A program made the position numbers and the translations under genes. A stretch of DNA of 64,000 bases from Polyangium mundeleinium (GTDB lineage: Bacteria; Myxococcota_A; Polyangia; Polyangiales; Polyangiaceae): positions 2,411,711 through 2,475,710 of the forward strand of contig NZ_JAQNDO010000001.1 in NCBI RefSeq assembly GCF_028369105.1. The letters are read 5' to 3'. Shown one piece after another: positions 17,861 through 26,368 of this stretch. The notes under the pieces are model-generated. The model did no database searches and was not told the DNA's origin. It was given only the letters and a program-made list of their open reading frames with translations. The first letter of the stretch is position 1, and every line of letters starts with the position of its first letter.

Positions 17861-19120
17861 TCAGGTGGCTCGCAGCACGATGTGCGTGATCTCTGCAGGA
17901 GCCCCGAGACGCATCGGAGGCCCCGAGTGCCCAGTCCCGCGGCTGACGTAGACTCGCGTGTCGCCCAACCTGCCGAGGCCAGCGACGAATGGATCACTCA
18001 GCCGCAAGAGCCAGCGCAGCGGCCACAGTTGTCCCCCGTGCGTGTGCCCGGATAGCTGGAGATCGACCTCGTATCGAACGGCCTCGTGGATTGCCTTGGG
18101 TTGGTGCGCGAGGAGGATCAGAGGCCGTCTCGCGTCACGCCCTGCGGTGGCTCTCGCGAGATTGGCACCGTGACCGATGTCGAAGTGGGTCGCCTCGTAG
18201 TCGTCGATGCCCGCCAGGTCCAACCCATGCCCGTCACGGTCGAGCACGACGTGCTCATTGCGGAGAACACGGACGCCGAGCGTCGGAAGATGTGCGCACC
18301 ATTCCGGCGCGCCTGCGTGGTACTCGTGATTTCCCGTCACGAAGAACGTGCCGAACGTCGACGCGAGGCTGGCGAGCGGAGCGACGTCATGTGCGAGGTC
18401 CTCGACGCTTCCGTCGACCAGATCGCCGGTGATGACCACGACGTCCGCGTCGAGGTCGTTCACCTTCGAGACGACGCGCTCCAGGAATTTACGTCCGACG
18501 ATCGGACCGACATGGACGTCCGAGATTTGAGCGATTCGGAACCCATCCAGCGCTCGCGGGAGTTTCGACAGAGGAACTTCCACATGCTCGACACGAAGCG
18601 TGCGCGCTTCGAGCACTGCCAACGTCGCGGCCCCGACGCCGCACGTCGCGATGAGAAATGCGCCCGCCTCGGGACCGATGCGCTCGATCTCCGGTTGTTC
18701 GAACGTCACGAGCTCGAGCACGAGGCGTAAGAGGTCGATGATGCCTGCGGCGAGCAGGAGATAAAACGCAGTCCCGATCCAGACGTAAACAGGCGCGAGC
18801 CACCAGACGGACCAACGCGGCGAAACCAGACGGCTCGCGACCACGCCCGTCGGAACGCTTGCTGCGGCGAGGACGAGCATCACCGTCAGCGCGTGGTCGA
18901 TCGAGGTCGGGAAGCCGACGTCGCGGACGAGACGCATCCACAGGTAATAGTGAATGCCGCTCACCACGGCGACGCCGATCGGCAGGAACGTGACGAGTGG
19001 ACGCCAACGCCCGAGGGTCGCCTGTGTCGATTGTCGCGGTGCAGCCACTCCCGCACCGATTCGAGTCTCATCCGTATGCATCGTGCGCCTCGTACTTGCG
19101 GTCGTTTCCTTGCGGTTCAT
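17861..19120 (-). CDS. Membrane-anchored metallophosphoesterase (YaeI/YkuE-like)
   Basis: 419 residues from ATG 19120 (MNRKETTASTRR). Four hydrophobic segments fill the first 180 residues (PLVTFLPIGVAVVSGIHYYL, ALTVMLVLAAASVPTGVVA, VYVWIGTAFYLLLAAGIIDL, AFLIATCGVGAATLAVL). The catalytic calcineurin-like domain follows: QISDVHVGPIVG, ITGDLVDG, VTGNHEYH and SGHTHGGQLWP, which supply the two-metal ligands. Relatives of the YkuE/YaeI group act on lipid or phosphodiester substrates at the membrane. It is downstream of the aldehyde dehydrogenase with a 275-base gap, so it may have its own promoter. A start at the ATG at 19081 is also possible. Confidence 0.85.
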   Translation of the reverse strand: MNRKETTASTRRTMHTDETRIGAGVAAPRQSTQATLGRWRPLVTFLPIGVAVVSGIHYYLWMRLVRDVGFPTSIDHALTVMLVLAAASVPTGVVASRLVSPRWSVWWLAPVYVWIGTAFYLLLAAGIIDLLRLVLELVTFEQPEIERIGPEAGAFLIATCGVGAATLAVLEARTLRVEHVEVPLSKLPRALDGFRIAQISDVHVGPIVGRKFLERVVSKVNDLDADVVVITGDLVDGSVEDLAHDVAPLASLASTFGTFFVTGNHEYHAGAPEWCAHLPTLGVRVLRNEHVVLDRDGHGLDLAGIDDYEATHFDIGHGANLARATAGRDARRPLILLAHQPKAIHEAVRYEVDLQLSGHTHGGQLWPLRWLLRLSDPFVAGLGRLGDTRVYVSRGTGHSGPPMRLGAPAEITHIVLRAT

Positions 19121-19395
19121 CTGAGCAGGCGTGCGATCGCCGTGCGTGACTCCGACGAGACCGCCAGACGGACTCACGAAGTCACGCGGGCGCCGCGCGG
19201 CCACTGCCCGACGCTTCCGACACGTCCCCTTCCTTCGTTGGGGTCGGCGGTGTCGGGCAGCGGCCATGCGCGATCCGACGTACTCGCACGCTGACGCGCT
19301 CGCGTTGGAGCGCGAGCGTCGACGCGCACGAGACGAAGGACACGGCGCGAACGTCGAATCGTCGGACGACGCGAGCGGCGTCCGATCGGCAGCCG

Positions 19396-20901
19396 TTACG
19401 GCGAGGCGTGGGCGATCGTGGCCGTCGGAAACTCGACCGGAACCGCGATCGTCTTCGTCTCCAGATACTCTTCGAAGCCTTCGAGCCCCATCTCGCGGCC
19501 AATGCCCGATTGCTTGTAGCCGCCGAAGGGAGCGTTGGGAGAGAAGAAGAACGCCCCGTTCACGTTCATGGAACCCGTGCGGATACGGCGGGCAACCTTC
19601 ATGGCGCGTTCGGGCGAGGCCGAGATCACCGACCCGGAAAGGCCGTAGATCGAGTCGTTCGCGATCCGGATTGCGTCTTCATCATCTTCGAAGGGGATGA
19701 CGACGAGGACGGGACCGAAGATCTCTTCTTGCGCGATCGTCATCGTGTTCTCGACGTCGGCGAAGAGAGTGGGCTCGACGTAGTAGCCTTTCGCGAAGCG
19801 CTGAGGCTTGCCCCCGCCCACCACGAGCCGCGCCCCTTCGGCCTTTCCCTTCTCGATATAGGCGAGAACGCGCTCACGCTGTGCGGCGTTGATCATCGGG
19901 CCCATGATGTTCTTCATGTCGGTCGGGTCGCCGTAGGGCACGTTGCGATAGATCGACTCCAGAATGGTGATTGCCTCGTCGTAACGCGAGCGCGGAACGA
20001 GAAGCCGCGTGTTCAGCACGCAGCCCTGGCCGGCATTCGCGCACACGAAGCTGGCGCCCATCAGGGCGCGAGAGAAATCCGCATCGTCGAGGATGATCAT
20101 CGCGGACTTCCCGCCGAGCTCGAGCAGCGTCCTCTTGATGGTTTTCGCTGCGCTCTCCATGACCCGACGTCCCGTGGCCGTCGACCCCGTGAACGAGACG
20201 ACGTCCACACGAGGGTCGGCGGTGAGCATGGCGCCGAGCGATCCGTCGGCCGACGACGTCAGCACGTTGAACGCCCCCGGCGGCAGGTCCGGGCACTGCG
20301 CGGCGACGCGCCCCAGCATCGTCGCCGCCCACGGCGTGTCGTGAGCGGCCTTGAGCACGACCGTGCAGCCGGCCGCCAGCGCGGGAATGGTCTTCTGCAG
20401 GTTCGTTTGCACCGGCGCATTCCAAGGGGTGATGGCCACCACCACGCCAGCGGCCTCCTTGCACACCAGGCGGCGCGCGGCGCCGCCCATGGGCGAGCCC
20501 AGGTCCTCGAGCTCGCGCTCGAACGGATAGGTGGCCAGGAGCCGGAGCGAGTAATCGATATCCGCGACCGAGCTGTCGAGCATCGGTCCGTGCGTGAAGG
20601 CGATCGGGCATCCGCTCTCGGCGACGATCTGACGCCGCCACTCGTCGGACGCGGTCTTGAGGCCATCACGAAGCTGGCTCAGCGCTCGGATGCGCCGTGC
20701 CTTGTTGGTCGACCAATCCGACTCGTCGAAGCAGCGACGAGCGGCAGCGAGCGCGCGATCGGCATCGGCCAAGGAAGCCGCGGCCACGACCCCCGCGATC
20801 TCTTCGGTCGCGGGATTGATGACGTCGTAGGTTCGCCCCCCCTCCGCGTCGACCAACGCGCCATTGATGAAGAGCCGACGTTCCGCATTCAGGTTTTCCA
20901 T
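19396..20901 (-). CDS. Aldehyde dehydrogenase (NAD(P)-dependent)
   Basis: 501 residues, full length for the ALDH superfamily. The cofactor and active-site signatures are present: ITPWNAPVQTNLQKTIPALAAGC, FTGSTATGRRV, the general-base Glu in LLELGGKSAMI and the nucleophile Cys in NAGQGCVLNTRL. The C-terminal EEIFGPVLVVIPFEDDEDAI and PFGGYKQSGIGREMG motifs are intact. It is the third gene of a minus-strand run with a monooxygenase-like protein and an SDR, spaced by 45 bases from the SDR, so these probably form an operon that oxidises an alcohol or aldehyde. The substrate is not determinable. Confidence 0.93.
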   Translation of the reverse strand: MENLNAERRLFINGALVDAEGGRTYDVINPATEEIAGVVAAASLADADRALAAARRCFDESDWSTNKARRIRALSQLRDGLKTASDEWRRQIVAESGCPIAFTHGPMLDSSVADIDYSLRLLATYPFERELEDLGSPMGGAARRLVCKEAAGVVVAITPWNAPVQTNLQKTIPALAAGCTVVLKAAHDTPWAATMLGRVAAQCPDLPPGAFNVLTSSADGSLGAMLTADPRVDVVSFTGSTATGRRVMESAAKTIKRTLLELGGKSAMIILDDADFSRALMGASFVCANAGQGCVLNTRLLVPRSRYDEAITILESIYRNVPYGDPTDMKNIMGPMINAAQRERVLAYIEKGKAEGARLVVGGGKPQRFAKGYYVEPTLFADVENTMTIAQEEIFGPVLVVIPFEDDEDAIRIANDSIYGLSGSVISASPERAMKVARRIRTGSMNVNGAFFFSPNAPFGGYKQSGIGREMGLEGFEEYLETKTIAVPVEFPTATIAHASP

Positions 20902-20946
20902 GGTTCGTATCTCACTTTGTCGAGTTGTCTCTTTCGATTGCGATCG

Positions 20947-21687
20947 CTAGACGAGCGCCAAAGCGTCCGCGCCCGCCGGAAAGCGGAGTTGACTGGAAAC
21001 GTCGTTCGCGGCTCTCCACACCGCGTCGGCCACGTCCGATGGAGTGGTCACCGCGGGCGGATTCGCGAAGCCTGCGAAGATGGGTTCGGCGAACGCGGCG
21101 TAGGCCGCGGGAATCAGGTCCGCGACCGGGATGTCCGTGTTCTGAGCGAAATTCGTGGACGGGCCGTATCCGGGTTCAACGAGCTTGGCGCGCACGTTGA
21201 ATGCCTGAAGCTCCAGCGCCAGCGACCCCGTGAAACCTTCGATTGCCATCTTGCTGGCGGTGTAGGCCGACGTCAGCGGCATCGGGGTGAGCGTCACGCT
21301 GGAGGTCACGTTCACGACCACACCCGACTTGCGCGCGCGGAACTGCGGGATGACGGCTTGCGTCATCGCCATCACGCCGAACGTGTTTGTCTCGAAAACC
21401 TTGCGGACGTGCGACATCGGCGTCGCCTCGAACGCTCCGACGACGCCGATGCCGGCGTTGTTGACGAGCGCGTCGAGGGGTCCACTCGCGTCGATCGCGT
21501 TCGCGATGCTCGCGGAGCTCGTCACGTCGAGCGCGAGGACGCGCATACGCTCCGAACGCGGAAAGAGATCTTCGCGTGGCGTTCGCATCGTCGCGATGAC
21601 CCGCCAGCCGCGCTCGTGAAAGTAGCGCGCCGTCTCGAGCCCGTACCCAGACGAGCAACCCGTGATCAGTACAGTCTTCATACTCAT
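20947..21687 (-). CDS. Short-chain dehydrogenase/reductase
   Basis: 246 residues from ATG 21687 (MSMKTVLITGCSSGYGLETA); ATG 21681 is the alternative. The Rossmann glycine motif TGCSSGYG, the NNAG motif in LVNNAGIGVVGAFE, and the catalytic Ser...Tyr-x-x-x-Lys (NVTSSVTLTPMPLTSAYTASK) are all present. The pattern with TPMSHVRKVFETNTFG and the GPSTNF segment is that of classical SDRs close to ketoreductases acting on steroids or retinoids. The longer upstream reading runs into the intergenic region and is rejected. It sits between the monooxygenase-like gene and the aldehyde dehydrogenase and is probably co-transcribed with them. Confidence 0.9.
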   Translation of the reverse strand: MSMKTVLITGCSSGYGLETARYFHERGWRVIATMRTPREDLFPRSERMRVLALDVTSSASIANAIDASGPLDALVNNAGIGVVGAFEATPMSHVRKVFETNTFGVMAMTQAVIPQFRARKSGVVVNVTSSVTLTPMPLTSAYTASKMAIEGFTGSLALELQAFNVRAKLVEPGYGPSTNFAQNTDIPVADLIPAAYAAFAEPIFAGFANPPAVTTPSDVADAVWRAANDVSSQLRFPAGADALALV

Positions 21688-21793
21688 TCTCTGTTTCGGA
21701 CGTGGTTGGAAGTGGACGACCCATACGGGTCGCGTGGCGTCATGCGTCGCGCTGCAGCTCCGTCGCGGCGCTCGCAGCGGTCCGCGAGAACTG

Positions 21794-22114
21794 TCATCCG
21801 CGTACGATCCCGCCGACGGGCACGACGTCCTGGTATCGCGCGGCATCGACGAGCAGTGGGCCGATCTTGGCGACCAGGGCCTTCGTCTCCTCTCGCGCGA
21901 AGTGCTCGGCGTGGGCGTCCCTCGTCGTCCAGCCCTCCATAACGTGGATCACGCTCGGGTCGTCGACGGAGCGGCAGACGAGGTAGAGAACGCAGTCCGG
22001 ATTGCTCGTCGGCGTGCCGCTGAGGAGGAGCTGGATCAGCTCATCCGACTTTCCGTCGCGGGCTCTGATCGTCGCCTGGAAGCCGTGATTCGTGCTCATT
22101 CTGCGTTGGAACAT
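21794..22114 (-). CDS. Antibiotic biosynthesis monooxygenase (ABM) domain protein
   Basis: 106 residues from ATG 22114, selected because AAGGAG lies 7 bases upstream; ATG 22099 (MSTNHGF) is the alternative. It is a single dimeric alpha-beta barrel ABM domain: GFQATIRARDGKSDELIQLLL, YLVCRSVDDPSVIHVMEGW, then DAHAEHFAREETKALVAKIGPLL. Members act as cofactor-free monooxygenases or as ligand-binding proteins of the YgiN type. First gene of the run toward the SDR and aldehyde dehydrogenase. An 18-base imperfect palindrome about 240 bases upstream may regulate this operon. Confidence 0.85.
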   Translation of the reverse strand: MFQRRMSTNHGFQATIRARDGKSDELIQLLLSGTPTSNPDCVLYLVCRSVDDPSVIHVMEGWTTRDAHAEHFAREETKALVAKIGPLLVDAARYQDVVPVGGIVRG

Positions 22115-22355
22115 CCCCGTTCTCCTTGTTGCATTCGCAATCGTCCAGCGTATCGAGCAAGATCCGCCGTCGCGGGCGCGCGGGTGCATCCACGGCTCTC
22201 GCGTGCAAGCAATGACCGATGAATGGATCGCGAGCGGTCCCTGCTGACGGCAGACGGCGACGCCGGCGACGATTCGAACGCGCGACACGCGGCTCGCTCG
22301 TCGGCAACGACGCTGATTCGTGCTGTTAACCTATAGGCCGAGACGCGCCTCTTCC

Positions 22356-22373
22356 ACCCTCTCTTGGTAGGGT
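22356..22373. promoter_or_regulatory. 18-bp imperfect palindrome, copy near monooxygenase operon
   Basis: ACCCTCTCTTGGTAGGGT, 15 of 18 positions identical to the copy at 24140-24157. It lies downstream of the histidine kinase gene and about 240 bases upstream of the ABM/SDR/ALDH run. A response-regulator operator is a reasonable guess. Confidence 0.4.
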
Positions 22374-22410
22374 CTGCGTCTCGTCGTACTCGTCGCAGCG
22401 AGAAAGGAGT

Positions 22411-23967
22411 TCAGAGGCGAGGCAGTACCAGATGCACGGCCATGCCGAATGGCTGCATGGGCTCCGCCCAGATGCGGCCTCCGTGGGCCAACACGATCTT
22501 GCGCGTGATCGTCAGACCGAAGCCGAGCCCATCCACCTTCGTCGTGAACAACGGCTCGAACAGCTTCGCTTGCTGCGCGGGGGAGATCGGATCTCCGACG
22601 TCCACGATCGAAACCCGCACTCCGTCACCGTCTACCGCGCTGCGAAGCGTGAGTCGTCGCTCGCGACCCGCCACGAGCTCGAGCACGTCGATGGCGTTTC
22701 GGATGAGATTGAAGATGGCCTGCTGCAGCTGCGTGACGTCACCGTCGACCTCCGGGACGTCCTCCAGCTCCCCCTGCGTTCGAATGCGCGCCCGGTCGAG
22801 CTCCACGCGCGTCATGGCCAGCACGTCGCGCAACAGGTCGTTGATTCGAACGCGGCTCCGTTGAAGGTCGCTGCCCCTCACGAGCGACCTCAGACCGTTC
22901 ATCACGGCCACGACACGGTGGACGTCCCGGACTGCGCCTTCCGCGGCCTCCCTCGCCTCGTCGAGCTCCGGAGGCGAGTGGGCGAGCCAGCGCAGGCTGG
23001 CCTCGGCGCTCGCCGCGATCGCGGTGAGCGGCTGATTGATTTCGTGAATGATGGAACCCGCGAGCTCCCCGAGCGACGCGAGACGAAGCGCGTTTTCGAG
23101 CTCGGACTGCTGCCGGCGGAGGGCCGCCTCGGTCTCCCGCCGTTCCGTCACGTCGGTGAGCACGCCGTAGTAGTAGAGGTCGCCGTGGTGATCGCGGTCC
23201 ACGTCACCCATGCACTGGAGCCGGCGAATCTGCCCATCGAGAACGACCCGATACTCGAAGTTCATGGGCAGCAGGTTGGCGACGCTCGTGGTGAGTTCGT
23301 CCACCGTGCGTTGTCGGTCTTCGGGGATGATCTTCTCGGCCCACACCTCGAAATCGACCACCGCGAGCGTCGGATCCAGACCGAAGAGCTTGTAGCACTC
23401 GAGCGAAGCGAACGACTGCCGCGTGCGGGTGTTGTACCGGAAGTCTCCCATCCTCCCGACCTGCTGATGCTTCACGAGCATGCTCGTGGTCTCGCGGAGC
23501 ACGGTCTCGGCATCGAGCCGTGCGCGTCGCTCACGCTCGAGCATGGCGCCGAGGCGTGCTCTCTCATGAGCGGCAGCAAATCGCTCGATGAGCGGCAAGA
23601 GTGCGGCCAGCGTTTCGTTTCCCACAGAACGGCCGTGCTCGAAGACGACCTGCAACACCCCGATCGGCCCGAGTTGGTGGCGCAGCGGAATCAGGAGCTG
23701 CTCACCGACCTCGCCTGCCGTCGCGAGCCGCAGGGCCTCGCTCCCGTTCCACACGAGCTCGAGGAGCTCACGCGGGAGCTCTCCGTCGACGCGTTCCTTC
23801 GCCATCGCGGGTGGCTCGGGCGCTGCGAGGTACACGGCCCCACCGAATGCGTTCGCTTGGTCCAGAGCGCGCTCGAGCAGCTCCTCGGCCAGGCGAGCGA
23901 CTTCCGCTTCGGGTGGCGTCCGAAACTCCGCGAACGAACTACGTAGCGCGATGCGCTCAAGAATCAT
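22411..23967 (-). CDS. GAF/PAS sensor histidine kinase
   Basis: 518 residues from ATG 23967, preceded by AAGGGG; a GTG at 23976 is in frame but too close to that site. A GAF-like region (about 15-145: GAVYLAAPEPP and LLIPLRHQLGPIGVLQVVF) and a short coiled coil come first, then a PAS fold (about 175-285: MGDFRYNTRTRQSFASLECYKLFGLDP and GVLTDVTERRETEAALRRQ). The kinase core has the His in IIHEINQPLTAI, the N box in AIFNLIRNAIDVLEL and the G box in GLGFGLTITRKIV. It is cytoplasmic and of the NtrB/FixL-like HExNQP type. Two response regulators next to it are the likely partners. Confidence 0.9.
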   Translation of the reverse strand: MILERIALRSSFAEFRTPPEAEVARLAEELLERALDQANAFGGAVYLAAPEPPAMAKERVDGELPRELLELVWNGSEALRLATAGEVGEQLLIPLRHQLGPIGVLQVVFEHGRSVGNETLAALLPLIERFAAAHERARLGAMLERERRARLDAETVLRETTSMLVKHQQVGRMGDFRYNTRTRQSFASLECYKLFGLDPTLAVVDFEVWAEKIIPEDRQRTVDELTTSVANLLPMNFEYRVVLDGQIRRLQCMGDVDRDHHGDLYYYGVLTDVTERRETEAALRRQQSELENALRLASLGELAGSIIHEINQPLTAIAASAEASLRWLAHSPPELDEAREAAEGAVRDVHRVVAVMNGLRSLVRGSDLQRSRVRINDLLRDVLAMTRVELDRARIRTQGELEDVPEVDGDVTQLQQAIFNLIRNAIDVLELVAGRERRLTLRSAVDGDGVRVSIVDVGDPISPAQQAKLFEPLFTTKVDGLGFGLTITRKIVLAHGGRIWAEPMQPFGMAVHLVLPRL

Positions 23968-24139
23968 GGTCGCCACCCCTTACTCCCGAGCTGCGCGGGC
24001 CGCGCACGGCGGAAACTCCCGACCTGCGCATTCCGGCGTGCTTCGCCCGCTCCACGAATCGAACGCCCCCATGCCCACCAGGAGCTGGCGCGACCGAGCG
24101 GCGACCTGCCCCCGGCGCGTTCTGGCGAGTCGCACCTCA

Positions 24140-24157
24140 ACCCTACCTTGGTGGGGT
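24140..24157. promoter_or_regulatory. 18-bp imperfect palindrome, copy upstream of histidine kinase
   Basis: ACCCTACCTTGGTGGGGT, the partner of the motif at 22356-22373. It stands about 170 bases upstream of the histidine kinase start (minus strand) and about 95 bases upstream of the single-domain regulator on the plus strand. Confidence 0.4.
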
Positions 24158-24251
24158 GGAGCGGCAGCGACGGATCGCCTAGCCTGTACCAGGTGGTGGC
24201 CTCGCACGCACAGCCCGTGCCGGCATTAGCACGCTCGAACGTGAGGGATAC

Positions 24252-24632
24252 GTGCGCGCGTCTGCCCGCGAACTGATTGCCGTCGTCGACGACGATCTTG
24301 GGATCCTGAAGTCTCTCAGCAGCCTGTTGAGGTCCGCCGGCTTCCGCGTCGCGACGTTCGGGAGCGCCGAAGCCTTCCTCGCGAGTGCGGAGCGAGACGA
24401 GGCTCGATGCCTGATTCTCGACTTGGAAATGGACGGAATGGGCGGACTCGCGCTTTTGGCGCAGCTTGGAAAGCCACTCACGATTCCGACGGTCGTGCTC
24501 ACGGCGCGGCAGAACGAAGAACTGCGCACCCGCGCCCTCGACGCCGGGGCGCACGCCTTCCTGCTGAAGCCGCCCGTGGCGGCCGTGCTCTTCGACACGA
24601 TCGCCGAGGCGGTCGCGCGCACCGCGCCCTAG
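24252..24632 (+). CDS. Single-domain response regulator
   Basis: 126 residues from a GTG at 24252 with GAGGGA 5-10 bases upstream. It is a lone receiver domain: AVVDDDLGILKSLSSLLRSAGF, the phospho-acceptor Asp in CLILDLEMDGMGG, Thr in VVLTARQ and Lys in AFLLKPPV. No output domain. It is divergent from the histidine kinase and convergent with the FixJ-type regulator, so it may be a phosphate sink or a connector in the same relay. Confidence 0.88.
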   Translation: MRASARELIAVVDDDLGILKSLSSLLRSAGFRVATFGSAEAFLASAERDEARCLILDLEMDGMGGLALLAQLGKPLTIPTVVLTARQNEELRTRALDAGAHAFLLKPPVAAVLFDTIAEAVARTAP

Positions 24633-24638
24633 CGGCAT

Positions 24639-25250
24639 TCAGCGCCCCAGCCGGGCGGACATGCGTACGAGCTCGGCCAGTGACCCCGCCTTCATCTTGC
24701 GCATCACGTGACCGCGTTGCTCCTTGACTGTGAACTCCGCGGTGCCGAACTCCGCCGCGATCTGCTTGTTGAGCAGTCCGTCGACGACACGCGCCATCAC
24801 TTCGCGCTCACGTGGCGTGAGCGCTTCGTATCGCCCACGCAACTCCAAGAGCTCCCGCCGACTGGCGCGTGCTTGCCTGTCCCGCTCGATGGCGGTCGCG
24901 ACCGCGGCCGCGAGCTCGTCCGCGACGACCGGCTTGGTCAGAAAATCGTCGGCGCCCGCCTTGATGGCTCGCACCGAGCTCGGAATGTCTCCCCGTCCAG
25001 TGAGGAAGACGATGGGGAGCGCTCGATCCTGCGCCAGGAGCTGACGCTGAAGCTCGAGCCCATCGATGCCGGGTAGTTGCAGGTCCAGCAACAGGCAGGA
25101 TGCACGATCCTCCACCTTGGCCCTGAGAAACTGGTCCGCGTCTTCGAAGAGGGTGACGCGGTACCCGAGAGCACGGAGCAACGTGGAGAGCCCGGCACGG
25201 ACGCGCGCGTCGTCGTCGACGACGTAGACCGTCGCGTCGTCTCGACTCAC
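24639..25250 (-). CDS. FixJ/NarL-type response regulator with LuxR HTH
   Basis: 203 residues from the GTG at 25250 ([18 protein letters not shown]). The receiver has Asp in [13 protein letters not shown], Thr in [27 protein letters not shown] and the matching Lys. A linker helix leads to the C-terminal Lux[48 protein letters not shown]. The set [14 protein letters not shown] is typical of FixJ relatives. It is expected to be phosphorylated by the HExNQP kinase nearby and to activate local promoters, perhaps through the 18-bp palindromes (inference). Confidence 0.92.
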   Translation of the reverse strand: MSRDDATVYVVDDDARVRAGLSTLLRALGYRVTLFEDADQFLRAKVEDRASCLLLDLQLPGIDGLELQRQLLAQDRALPIVFLTGRGDIPSSVRAIKAGADDFLTKPVVADELAAAVATAIERDRQARASRRELLELRGRYEALTPREREVMARVVDGLLNKQIAAEFGTAEFTVKEQRGHVMRKMKAGSLAELVRMSARLGR

Positions 25251-25992
25251 GTGGCACCGCCGCGGTCGCCCTGGTTGCGCATGCGCTCCCAGTGAAGGTC
25301 GGCTTCCCCTAGGCGCGCTCCCCGTAGCGAGACGAACGTCATATCCCGAGCCTACCACGACGACGCGACGTCTTCCATCTTCGGTCGTCGATGATCCATT
25401 CGCGATCGTCCAAACCAACGGAGACGGTCGCCGGACCTCAGAGGGACTGGCGCGGTGGCTTGCGCGTGATTGCTGGGTACGACCGGCAATCATGTGCGCT
25501 CGCGGTGGATGCGTTTGTCCGGGAATTGCAGCGAAGCTATCGCTGGCGAGCGAAGCGCGCGTTTGGCTTGTCCAGCGTGAAAGAGGCCTTCACGGGCACA
25601 GCGACGGTGATTCAGCGGTTCGACTCGGTCGACGTCGCTTCGCCCCGCTATCTCGCCGCCCACCCGCGCATCAAGGAGCCCGCAGGCCCGCCGATCTCGC
25701 CAAGCACCAAATCATTTCGGGCTCGATTCCTGGGTCTTCACGCCAGCCAAGGGCTCGTCGAAACCCCGCACCGTCCAGTTCGCGCCGCGATTCACTGTCG
25801 ATCGTCCCCGCCGACGCGGAGCATCCGCCGCTGCCGGTGCATCTGCTTGCCCCGCAAGGCCGCATGGCGGTGCCCAAGGTCATGGCATCCTTGAAATGTG
25901 CTGGTAGCGACCGGGAGCGAAGTCCGCGAGCTCTACGACCGTCAGCTCGGACGTGATGAGCGACTGAGTAACCTCTCGGGGCCACCCGGTCG
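25251..25992. other. Remnant region between regulator and zinc-ribbon-like gene
   Basis: About 740 bases without an intact gene. The only recognisable content is the transposase remnant at 25442-25627. The rest gives no family I can name. Confidence 0.5.
25442..25627 (+). pseudogene. IS91-family transposase remnant
   Basis: About 62 codons of one frame read [20 protein letters not shown] and continue through a helical [13 protein letters not shown] stretch, a SSVKEAFTG segment and VIQRFDS. This is the pattern of the central part of the Y2/HUH-type transposase of IS91 relatives, just before the LNVHFH catalytic histidine motif. That His motif, the Tyr region and the N-terminal zinc-binding part are absent; the frame diverges after QRFDS. 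Assignment rests on recalled family character. Confidence 0.5.
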
Positions 25993-26352
25993 TCACTGCC
26001 GCGAACGACGATTGCGGTGATCGTGCCCTCGCAAATACCGCGGAATCCCTACGCCGGGCCGATGATGCCGCGGCAGCACCCGAATCGGCTTCCCGCAACC
26101 GCACGCGCACACGTGCCGCCCTTTGGCGTTCTCGGCCTCCGCCCAAGCTGTAGACACATCCGGCTGATGCCACCGGATGAACCGCGGGATCCCGATGGAG
26201 TGATGCCACGGCTGCACCACGATCCTCCCCTCGCACCCGCAGCCGCACAGGTGCCCCTTGGCGTTCTTCGCCTGCGCCCACGCCTCCGCCGCACCTGCGG
26301 GCGTCCTCCGCGCCGGCAACTTCACCGTTCCCTCCAGGATCAGCACCGGCAT
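25993..26352 (-). CDS. Tandem zinc-ribbon-like CxCGC/HH/GIPR repeat protein
   Basis: 119 residues from ATG 26352; ATG 26376 is in frame but lies across the apparent island junction. It consists of two repeats of about 50 residues: NAKGHLCGCGCEGRIVV, PWHHSIGIPRFIRWH and NAKGRHVCACGCGKPIRV, PRHHRPGVGIPRYLRGH. Each has a C-x-C-G-C cluster, a His-His pair and a GIPR-aromatic-x-R-x-H end, so each may bind zinc. Similar CGCG...GIP...GH units occur in phage and homing-endonuclease-related proteins (recalled). No nuclease domain is seen. Function unknown; DNA binding is a guess. Confidence 0.6.
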   Translation of the reverse strand: MPVLILEGTVKLPARRTPAGAAEAWAQAKNAKGHLCGCGCEGRIVVQPWHHSIGIPRFIRWHQPDVSTAWAEAENAKGRHVCACGCGKPIRVLPRHHRPGVGIPRYLRGHDHRNRRSRQ

Positions 26353-26368
26353 CGCCGTTTGGCGAAAG

